5,399 nucleotides of DNA from Rikenellaceae bacterium (GTDB taxonomy: Bacteria > Bacteroidota > Bacteroidia > Bacteroidales > UBA932): the NCBI GenBank assembly GCA_003520315.1, contig DOVA01000112.1, forward strand, positions 1 through 5,399, in the 5' to 3' direction. The notes below the pieces were generated by a model, which was not told the DNA's origin, ran no database searches, and saw nothing but the letters and a program-made list of their open reading frames with translations. A program made the position numbers and the translations under genes. Each line of letters opens with the position of its first letter. Position 1 is the first letter of the stretch. This document shows positions 1 to 5,118 of this stretch, piece by piece.

Positions 1-1137
1 AAAGAGAAATTTATTTATTTGTTATTTTTATTTTTTTTCTCGTCTATAGTTACTTTTGCTCAACATCGAGTCAGAGATTATGGCATTCAAATTGGCGTTT
101 TTAATACAGGTAAATATAATGCTATAACAGATGTTTCCGGAGTAAGCGTCGGTCATTTAACCAAGATTGAAGGAGATGATATAAGAACCGGCGTTACTGC
201 AATAATACCTCATCAAGCCAATATTTTCAGGAACAAAGTTCCTGCTGCGGTTTATATTGGTAATGGTTTTGGCAAGTTAGCGGGCATTTCTCAGATAATG
301 GAACTTGGCAATATTGAGACACCTATCATTTTGACAAATACTATGAGCATTGCTCCTGCTTTAGATGCATTAATAACTTATACTCTTATGCAGAAGGGCA
401 ATGAGGGTGTCGTTTCTGTTAATGGTGTAGTAGGGGAGACTAACGATAGTGAGTTAAACAATATCAGAGCAAGAAAAATATCATCGCAGGATGTTCTATC
501 GGCTATAAATAATGCTAAGACGGGACCGGTAGAAGAGGGATGTGTCGGAGCTGGTACAGGTACCGTATGTTTTGGTTTTAAAGGTGGTATTGGGACATCT
601 TCGCGTGTTTTGCCTGCAACTTTAGGTGGATATACTGTCGGAGTAATAGTTCAGTCAAATTACGGTGGAAATCTTGTAGTAGATGGATTTAAAGCAGGCG
701 AATTTTTTGAAAAATATCCTTACAGAAAAGATATTTTACAAGATGTAGATGGTTCTTGTATGATTGTTGTTATTACTGATGCTCCCATAACTTCACGCAA
801 TTTAGAGAGATTGGCCAAAAGAGCAATTATGGGTTTGGCAAAGACTGGCGGTATTGCTTCAAATGGAAGCGGAGATTATGTAATAGCTATGTCTGTCGCA
901 CCACAAAATTTGGTCAATGAACTTCAACCTTTTTATACACCGGAAGAACTTCAAAACGACGCTATGTCACCACTTTTTATGGCAACTATAGAAGCAACTG
1001 AAGAAGCTTTATTAAATTCGCTTTTTACCGCAAAATCAACGCGAGGTTTTAATGGAAGAGAAGTTCCAAGATTACCTGTGGAACAGATAATTAAATATTC
1101 TCGCCGGCAGTTAGATACTACCAAAGAAAATTATTGA
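1..1137 (+). CDS. Secreted P1 family (S58, DmpA/BapA-like) aminopeptidase, 5' end cut by the window
   Basis: Family S58 enzymes are N-terminal nucleophile hydrolases that cleave themselves into two chains and then remove N-terminal residues, sometimes D- or beta-amino acids, from short peptides or amides; the substrate here cannot be read from sequence. The frame is open from base 1 and starts KEKFIYLLFLFFFSS, then TFAQ: a basic n-region, hydrophobic core and an AQ signal peptidase I site. The real ATG therefore lies a few codons upstream, and the TTG at 19 is inside the signal peptide. No lipobox Cys is visible, so a soluble periplasmic protein is likely. Family blocks follow in order: NAITDVSGVSVGH, RTGVTAI, GETNDSELNNIR, GFKGGIGTSSR, QSNYGG, DGSCMIVVITDAP and NGSGDY. 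The Gly-Ser at 751-756 matches the DmpA autocleavage site (Gly249-Ser250), making Ser at 754-756 the nucleophile; Asn at 658-660 matches DmpA Asn218. The position usually held by Tyr (DGYLND) is Glu at 451-453. It ends in TGA, overlapping hflX tail to tail. Confidence 0.9.
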   Translation, partial: KEKFIYLLFLFFFSSIVTFAQHRVRDYGIQIGVFNTGKYNAITDVSGVSVGHLTKIEGDDIRTGVTAIIPHQANIFRNKVPAAVYIGNGFGKLAGISQIMELGNIETPIILTNTMSIAPALDALITYTLMQKGNEGVVSVNGVVGETNDSELNNIRARKISSQDVLSAINNAKTGPVEEGCVGAGTGTVCFGFKGGIGTSSRVLPATLGGYTVGVIVQSNYGGNLVVDGFKAGEFFEKYPYRKDILQDVDGSCMIVVITDAPITSRNLERLAKRAIMGLAKTGGIASNGSGDYVIAMSVAPQNLVNELQPFYTPEELQNDAMSPLFMATIEATEEALLNSLFTAKSTRGFNGREVPRLPVEQIIKYSRRQLDTTKENY

Positions 1138-2287
1138 ATGGATATCTCCCTGCATGGATTTCAGCAACCATTGTGTATATGTCATTTTTAAGTTTGTCAA
1201 TTTGAATTTTTTCTTTTGCTGATATAAATATACATGGATTATTTACCTTTTTCATCCATGTTTTCTTTAACTCTTCAAGACTGTAGTTTTCAGGTTTCTT
1301 TGGCCCAAAGTCATATTCATCCTGTGGAACGTATTTATATAGATCAATCTTGTTAAAAACCATGTACTGTGGCTTTTCCTTTGCACCAATTTCTGCCAGA
1401 GTTTCATTCACAACTTTTATCTGTTCTTCAAATCCTGGATGAGAGATGTCTACTATATGCATTAATATATCTGCTTCTCTAACCTCGTCAAGTGTGCTTT
1501 TAAATGATTCCACTAATTGATGAGGCAATTTTCTTATAAACCCTACTGTATCGCTTAGGAGAAATGGTACATTTTCAATTACCACTTTACGGACTGTAGT
1601 GTCAAGTGTTGCAAACAACTTATTTTCTGCAAATACGTCACTCTTTGACAAAAGATTCATTATCGTGCTTTTACCCACATTTGTATAGCCCACAAGAGCG
1701 ATTCTAACCAGACTGCCTCTGTTTCCTCTTTGCGAGGACATTTGTTTGTCAATTTTTTTTAAATGTTCTTTAAGTTTTGCAATTTTATCAAGGATAATTC
1801 TTCTGTCAGTTTCAATTTGACTTTCTCCCGGACCTCTCATACCTATACCACCTCTTTGTCTTTCCAAATGTGACCACATTTTGGTCAGACGCGGCAAAAG
1901 ATACTGGTATTGTGCCAATTCAACTTGAGTCTTTGCATAGGCACTTTTTGCTCTTTGAGCAAATATGTCTAAGATAAGATTAGTTCTGTCAAGTACTTGA
2001 CACTTTAATTCTGTTTCGATATTTCTAAGTTGTGATGGTGTGAGTTCATCGTCAAAAATTACTAATTTTATGTTATTATCTGTTATAAATTTTTTGATTT
2101 CCTCAATTTTTCCTTTTCCCACATAAGTCTTGTTATTGGATTTTTCCATTTTTTGAATAAACTTTTTTTCACAAACTGCCCCAGCCGTTTCAGCAAGAAA
2201 TTCCAGCTCTTCAAGATATTCCGTTACTTTAGATTCATCATCATTTGATGTTATGATGCCAATAAGTACACATTTCTCTAATGTCAT
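1118..2287 (-). CDS. hflX: GTPase HflX, ribosome-associated
   Basis: HflX binds the 50S subunit and, in characterised bacteria, splits stalled ribosomes during stress such as heat; it acts in the cytoplasm. The 389-residue protein is complete. The N-terminal HflX domain (about 1-110) contains YVGKGK at 55-60. A helical linker with QVELAQYQYLLPRL leads to the conserved RGPGESQIETDRR at 151-163. The G domain has P-loop GYTNVGKS at 200-207, switch I TLDTT at 227-231, DTVGF at 246-250, NKID at 312-315 and SAK at 356-358, so all GTP-binding motifs are intact. It is somewhat shorter than E. coli HflX (426 residues), mainly at the C-terminus, and ends in RYPFNNFLW, as I recall for Bacteroidota homologues. 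The ATG at 2287-2285 has no Shine-Dalgarno, only an A/T-rich leader. The gene lies downstream of tonB on the same strand, but a hairpin between them suggests its own promoter, probably in the short leader; I cannot place it. Confidence 0.97.
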   Translation of the reverse strand: MTLEKCVLIGIITSNDDESKVTEYLEELEFLAETAGAVCEKKFIQKMEKSNNKTYVGKGKIEEIKKFITDNNIKLVIFDDELTPSQLRNIETELKCQVLDRTNLILDIFAQRAKSAYAKTQVELAQYQYLLPRLTKMWSHLERQRGGIGMRGPGESQIETDRRIILDKIAKLKEHLKKIDKQMSSQRGNRGSLVRIALVGYTNVGKSTIMNLLSKSDVFAENKLFATLDTTVRKVVIENVPFLLSDTVGFIRKLPHQLVESFKSTLDEVREADILMHIVDISHPGFEEQIKVVNETLAEIGAKEKPQYMVFNKIDLYKYVPQDEYDFGPKKPENYSLEELKKTWMKKVNNPCIFISAKEKIQIDKLKNDIYTMVAEIHAGRYPFNNFLW

Positions 2288-2315
2288 AAAATATTAATGT
2301 TGTTTATTATATGTA

Positions 2316-2344
2316 AAAGGCTGCATCTGTAAGAAGCAGCCTTT
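2316..2344 (-). terminator. Rho-independent terminator of tonB
   Basis: A perfect 9-bp stem pairs 2316-2324 (AAAGGCTGC) with 2336-2344 (GCAGCCTTT). Inside it, after one A-A mismatch, TCT and AGA can add three more pairs and leave a three-base tip. Read on the - strand it starts 23 bases after the tonB stop codon, and the 3' arm runs into TTTT then A/T-rich sequence. It lies before hflX, so it should end tonB transcription. On the + strand the stem is followed by TTTATATAA, but no + strand gene ends here. Confidence 0.75.
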
Positions 2345-2367
2345 ATATAATATTTATGTAAGTATTT

Positions 2368-3063
2368 TTATCTTAATTGGAAAATTACCGGGAATATATA
2401 GCGGACCTTTACAGGTTTATCTCTTTGCCTTCCGGGTGTCCATTTAGGTGATGAAGAAACGACTCTTACAGCTTCTTTATCCAAAGCAGGATCGACACCT
2501 CGTATAACCTTAACGTCCCTGACACTTCCGTCTGTATCTACTACAAATTGCAGGGTTACTCGTCCTTGTATACCATTTTCCTTGGCAACTTCAGGATAAA
2601 CTAACCTCTCAAAAACCCATTTTGTAAAAGTATTTTCATCGCCACCCATAAATTTTGGCTTTTCTTCTACAATCTGGAATGGAATCTCTTCTTCCTCAAC
2701 TGCTTCTGTCTTACCTGTTCCTACAACATAATTTTTGATGTCCACTCCCAGATTTTTATCGTCTTCTGTATTGATTAGTAAATCTGTGTTAACTTTAATA
2801 TCATTATCGACAATTTGCAATTCGTCTGTAACGAGAGGTATTTCCATTGATGGAGGAGGAGGAGGAGGTGTTTCTTGAGTTATAGGAATCATCTCTTCTT
2901 CAATGGTAACAGCTGTATCAGCTTGAAGGGTTGTTTCTTGCTTGTCTGTGCTTTTCCACTCAAAGGCAAACAGGGAAACAGCAAGAGCAATTATTAGCCC
3001 GATCTCCCTAAACATTAATTTTTTGCTTTCCAGATCGGCTTTAGGTGTTTTCTTTACTTCCAT
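2368..3063 (-). CDS. tonB: Energy transducer TonB
   Basis: TonB passes the energy of the inner-membrane proton gradient, through ExbB and ExbD, to outer-membrane TonB-dependent transporters; in Bacteroidota these include SusC-type glycan importers. I choose the ATG at 3063-3061, giving 231 residues starting MEVKKTPKADLESKK, the usual N-terminus of the phylum's TonB. The frame stays open for 19 more codons to a TTG at 3120, but that extension looks unlike the family. Numbering from the chosen start: cytoplasmic basic segment 1-20, one membrane helix at about 21-36 (IGLIIALAVSLFAFEW), an acidic stretch, a short PPPPPP run at 66-71, an acidic periplasmic spacer, then the C-terminal TonB domain from about 132. 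That domain has PKFMGGD, YPEVAKENGIQGRV, FVVDTDGSV and PKWTPGRQRDKPVKV, and ends FPVIFQLR. No exbB or exbD is in view. It follows the tRNA by 145 bp and ends at a strong hairpin, so it is probably monocistronic. Which of the genome's TonB paralogues this is cannot be told. Confidence 0.93.
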   Translation of the reverse strand: MEVKKTPKADLESKKLMFREIGLIIALAVSLFAFEWKSTDKQETTLQADTAVTIEEEMIPITQETPPPPPPSMEIPLVTDELQIVDNDIKVNTDLLINTEDDKNLGVDIKNYVVGTGKTEAVEEEEIPFQIVEEKPKFMGGDENTFTKWVFERLVYPEVAKENGIQGRVTLQFVVDTDGSVRDVKVIRGVDPALDKEAVRVVSSSPKWTPGRQRDKPVKVRYIFPVIFQLR

Positions 3064-3113
3064 AACTTTATCTATGCGATTTTGAGTGTGTAAAAATAAT
3101 AATAAATTGCTAT

Positions 3114-3157
3114 TTGACAAAAGCTATTGTGGATAAACTTTTGCTAAATATTGTCAA
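3114..3157. repeat. Nested inverted repeats around the DnaA box
   Basis: TTGACAA at 3114-3120 is perfectly inverted as TTGTCAA at 3151-3157. Within this, CAAAAG at 3118-3123 is inverted as CTTTTG at 3138-3143. The DnaA-box match lies in the loop of the inner pair. The two pairs share bases 3118-3120, so both cannot form fully as one hairpin. The arms are short and may be chance in A/T-rich DNA, or operator half-sites. Confidence 0.4.
3128..3136 (-). promoter_or_regulatory. Consensus DnaA box (TTATCCACA)
   Basis: The - strand reads TTATCCACA, identical to the high-affinity DnaA box consensus. It lies in non-coding DNA 64 bp upstream of the tonB start. DnaA binds such boxes at origins and at some promoters. 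A single 9-mer can arise by chance, and no cluster of perfect boxes is present, so binding is an inference. Confidence 0.35.
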
Positions 3158-3208
3158 GTATACTTAAATCAGCCAGTTATGCGCTTATTAATTTGTTGAA
3201 AACTTTTG

Positions 3209-3282
3209 TGGAGCATATCGGAATCGAACCGATGACCTCTTGCATGCCATGCAAACGCTCTAGCCAACTGAGCTAATACCCC
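3209..3282 (-). tRNA. tRNA-Ala (anticodon GGC)
   Basis: The - strand folds into a full 74-base cloverleaf. The acceptor stem GGGGTAT pairs with ATGCTCC and includes the G3-U70 wobble that marks tRNA-Ala for alanyl-tRNA synthetase; the discriminator base is A73. The D stem is GCTC/GAGC, the anticodon stem TTTGC/GCAAG, the variable region AGGTC, and the T stem ATCGG/CCGAT with loop TTCGATT. The seven-base anticodon loop ATGGCAT puts GGC at 3248-3246, which reads the alanine codons GCC and GCU. The loop has A32 and U38, the combination known to be conserved in tRNA-Ala(GGC). The 3' end continues CAA rather than CCA, so CCA must be added after transcription. It lies 47 bp downstream of mdh on the same strand; it may have its own promoter or be reached by read-through. 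Confidence 0.96.
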
Positions 3283-3300
3283 TCCTTATTATTTTTATAC

Positions 3301-3327
3301 AAAAATTGTTCCATCTTCGGAATGAAC
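3301..3327 (-). terminator. Probable terminator of mdh (imperfect hairpin)
   Basis: Three bases after the mdh stop, the - strand from 3327 to 3308 can fold: GTTC pairs with GAAC, then AT with AT beside a bulged G, closing on a small CCGAA loop. It is followed at 3305-3301 by TTTTT. The stem is short and bulged, so termination may be partial and some transcripts may continue into tRNA-Ala. Confidence 0.45.
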
Positions 3328-3329
3328 TA

Positions 3330-4271
3330 TCAGACTAATTTCAAGTCCTTTAGTACATTATTTGTTGTTCTTACAGCTTCTGCGCTTTGTTGAAAAAGCG
3401 TCCTTTCTTCAAGATTAAGGTTCAGTTCTATTATCTTTTCCCAACCATTTTTCCCGATTATACATGGAACTCCAATACAAATATCATTTTGGAAGTACTC
3501 ACCTTCAAGATATACACAGCATGGATATACTTTTCTTTCATCATGTACTATTGCTCTGACCAATGCTGCAGCATTGGCTCCTGGTGCATACCAGGCCGAT
3601 GTGCCTATGAGCTTTGTCAACGTTGCTCCACCTTTCATTGTGTCTTCGACAATTTGATCTAAAACATCTTTTGTAGTTAGTTCTGAGACAGGTATTCCTC
3701 TAAGGTTGGCAAATCTGATCAGTGGTATCATTGTTGTATCTCCATGTCCACCAATTACTAAACCTGCCACATCACTTGCTGGTGCATCAAGAGCCTTGCT
3801 AAGGTAATATACAAAGCGGCTGCTGTCAAGCATGCCTCCCATTCCTATTACTTTGTTTTTTGGTAAACCCGAGCTCTTAAGTGTAAGATATGTCATCGTG
3901 TCCATTGGGTTAGAGATTATTACCAAAATTGCATTAGGTGAATGTTTCAGCGAATTGCTTACTACCTCATTTACAATTGATGCATTTGTCCCAATTAGTT
4001 CTTCTCTTGTCATACCGGGTTTTCTCGGTATCCCTGATGTTATCACAATAACATCAGAATTTTCTGTGGCATTATAATCATTTGTTACGCCGGTTATTCT
4101 TGTTTCAAATTTGAGATGTTTTGCCGTTTGCATCATGTCTATGGCTTTACCTTCAGCCAATCCGGGTTTAACGTCAAGAAGAATAACTTCTGATGCTACT
4201 TGCATGAGGCTCATAGCATATGCGCAGGTTGCACCTACATTTCCGGCTCCTATTACACTAACTTTAGACAT
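3330..4271 (-). CDS. mdh: Malate dehydrogenase, LDH-like type
   Basis: This cytoplasmic enzyme interconverts malate and oxaloacetate with NAD(H), in the citric acid cycle or the reductive branch toward fumarate and succinate. The 313-residue protein is complete and of normal length. The Rossmann fold starts at once with GAGNVG at 8-13; Asp33 at the end of the second strand favours NAD over NADP. The active-site loop GIPRKPGMTR has Arg83 where lactate dehydrogenases carry Gln (position 102 in LDH numbering), so the substrate should be malate and not lactate. Arg89, Asn121 (ISNPMD), Asp149 and Arg152 (LDSSR), and the catalytic His176 in GGHGD complete the site. The ATG at 4271-4269 has no Shine-Dalgarno; the leader is A/T-rich. 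It diverges from the AhpD-like gene across 50 bp, and a weak terminator and tRNA-Ala follow it. Two open frames on the opposite strand inside it look like shadows. Confidence 0.97.
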   Translation of the reverse strand: MSKVSVIGAGNVGATCAYAMSLMQVASEVILLDVKPGLAEGKAIDMMQTAKHLKFETRITGVTNDYNATENSDVIVITSGIPRKPGMTREELIGTNASIVNEVVSNSLKHSPNAILVIISNPMDTMTYLTLKSSGLPKNKVIGMGGMLDSSRFVYYLSKALDAPASDVAGLVIGGHGDTTMIPLIRFANLRGIPVSELTTKDVLDQIVEDTMKGGATLTKLIGTSAWYAPGANAAALVRAIVHDERKVYPCCVYLEGEYFQNDICIGVPCIIGKNGWEKIIELNLNLEERTLFQQSAEAVRTTNNVLKDLKLV

Positions 4272-4275
4272 TTTA

Positions 4276-4321
4276 TAAAAAAATTATTATTAGAATTGAT
4301 TAATTTTGTAAAAAAAATTAT
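4276..4321. repeat. Two direct-repeat A-tracts in the divergent promoter region
   Basis: The 50 bp between the divergent starts of mdh and the AhpD-like gene hold two near-identical blocks: a T, seven A's and TTAT at 4276-4287, and a T, eight A's and TTAT at 4309-4321. They begin 33 bp apart, close to three helical turns, so the DNA is probably intrinsically bent. Each block abuts one of the two start codons. The sequence is seen; the bending is inferred. Confidence 0.45.
4301..4308 (+). promoter_or_regulatory. Possible Bacteroidota -7 promoter element (TAATTTTG)
   Basis: TAATTTTG fits the Bacteroidota housekeeping -7 consensus TAnnTTTG exactly and points toward the AhpD-like gene at 4322. 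I do not see the partner TTG element near -33. If it is used, transcription would start only about 7-9 bases before the ATG, giving a nearly leaderless mRNA. Confidence 0.35.
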
Positions 4322-4687
4322 ATGGACCAAATAGAAGATTTCCGCACATATCGTGCCATGATGAATAAAAAAATTCTTGATCAGAATACTTTATTTTTTA
4401 AACGTTTTTTTAATTTAGATACAAGGACTTATGAAAATGGCGCCTTATCTTCTCAGACAAAAGAGATGCTTGGTCTTGTGGCTTCTATGGTTTTGAGATG
4501 TGACGATTGCATTAAATATCATTTAGAAAAATGTTTTGAATTGAAAGTTTCCAGAGATCAAATGTTTGAAATTTTTTCTGTTGCCAATTTAGTTGGTGGT
4601 TCGATTGTAATTCCCCATACACGGCGTGCATTGGAATATTGGGATGAACTAGAACTCAGGCTTAAAGATAATTCTTCGGCCTTATGA
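4322..4687 (+). CDS. Carboxymuconolactone decarboxylase (AhpD-like) family protein with CxxC
   Basis: This 121-residue all-helical protein belongs to the CMD/AhpD superfamily, which includes thiol-disulfide peroxidase partners such as AhpD and true decarboxylases. The redox signature is present: RCDDCIKYH gives Cys60, Cys63 and His67, with Glu48 twelve residues before the first Cys. This is the spacing of AhpD Glu118, Cys130, Cys133 and His137. The His inside AhpD's CSHC is Asp62 here. VGGSIVIPHTRRAL near the end fits the family's last helices. A thiol oxidoreductase or peroxidase role in the cytoplasm is the best guess; the partner is unknown and no ahpC is in view. No signal peptide is seen. 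It probably heads an operon: its TGA overlaps the ybeY start by four bases (ATGA). No Shine-Dalgarno precedes the ATG, which follows an A-tract. Confidence 0.85.
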   Translation: MDQIEDFRTYRAMMNKKILDQNTLFFKRFFNLDTRTYENGALSSQTKEMLGLVASMVLRCDDCIKYHLEKCFELKVSRDQMFEIFSVANLVGGSIVIPHTRRALEYWDELELRLKDNSSAL

Positions 4688-5118
4688 TAAGATATTTTAC
4701 AGAAGACATTACTTTTATTTTTAAATCAAAGCGTGCTTGTTCCAAATGGATAATTTCTGTTTTGCACGAAGAGGGTATTTTGGCATTAAAAAAATTAACT
4801 GATATTTCTTTTATATTTTGTTCAGATGATTATTTGTTAAATCTAAATAGAAAGTTTTTATCTCATGATTACTATACAGATGTAATAACATTTGACAATT
4901 CTGAGCAATCTACCTTTTCAGGTGATATTTTTATAAGTTTAGACAGGGTTAGAGATAATGCATTAACTTATAACCAGTCTTTTAATGATGAGCTTCATAG
5001 AGTGATGATTCATGGTATTTTACATTTAGTTGGTTACGATGATTTATCTGATTTAGAGCAATCTATAATGAGAAATAAAGAAGATTACTATTTAGCAAAA
5101 AGAATTTTGGATGTTTAA
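4684..5118 (+). CDS. ybeY: Endoribonuclease YbeY, 16S rRNA maturation
   Basis: YbeY is a zinc-dependent single-strand endoribonuclease needed for 16S rRNA 3'-end maturation and ribosome quality control. At 144 residues it is close to family length (155 in E. coli). Visible family blocks are [18 protein letters not shown] at 54-71, [11 protein letters not shown] at 79-89, and the metal site [11 protein letters not shown] at 110-120. His110 and His114 are the first two zinc ligands. The third ligand, His in the usual HGxLHLxGYDH, is Asp120 here; I recall Asp at this position in other Bacteroidota, so it is probably a lineage trait and not inactivation. [14 protein letters not shown] closes the protein. 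It starts inside the stop codon of the AhpD-like gene and overlaps mnmG by eight bases, so it is likely translated by coupling. The gene is notably A/T-rich. Confidence 0.95.
   Translation: MIRYFTEDITFIFKSKRACSKWIISVLHEEGILALKKLTDISFIFCSDDYLLNLNRKFLSHDYYTDVITFDNSEQSTFSGDIFISLDRVRDNALTYNQSFNDELHRVMIHGILHLVGYDDLSDLEQSIMRNKEDYYLAKRILDV

Larger units (their letters stand above)
3064..3208. other. Non-coding leader between tRNA-Ala and tonB
   Basis: This 145-bp stretch carries no gene I can support. It should hold the tonB promoter and 5' leader. It contains a consensus DnaA box, two inverted repeats around it and the perfect palindrome AAGTATACTT at 3156-3165. On the - strand TAGCTTTTG (3127-3119) resembles the Bacteroidota TAnnTTTG element with one extra T, but I find no good partner TTG at the right distance, so I do not call a promoter. 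Confidence 0.6.

Noticed and set aside
19..21. TTG as the start codon of the P1 peptidase
   Set aside because: The frame is open to base 1 and the upstream codons (KEKFIY) supply the charged n-region of the signal peptide, so the gene is cut by the window and starts further left.
2306..2311. TATAAT on the - strand upstream of hflX
   Set aside because: A -35 would fall inside the terminator hairpin, the element is a poor fit to Bacteroidota promoters, and A/T-rich DNA yields such hexamers by chance.
3131..3159. Sigma-70-like promoter on the - strand upstream of tonB, with TTGACA as -35
   Set aside because: No TATAAT-like -10 lies at 16-18 bp; the matching position reads ATCCAC. Bacteroidota also use a different consensus.
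3195..3209. AAAAGTTTT near-palindrome just after tRNA-Ala, as a terminator
   Set aside because: The stem is four A-T pairs with a one-base centre, too weak to fold; no GC-rich stem or T-run follows.
3387..3662. Open frame of 91 codons on the + strand
   Set aside because: It lies wholly opposite mdh, has a Cys- and Phe-rich composition, no family resemblance and no start signal; it is a shadow of the mdh codons.
3832..4077. Open frame of 81 codons on the + strand
   Set aside because: It lies wholly opposite the conserved central part of mdh and shows no recognisable protein features.
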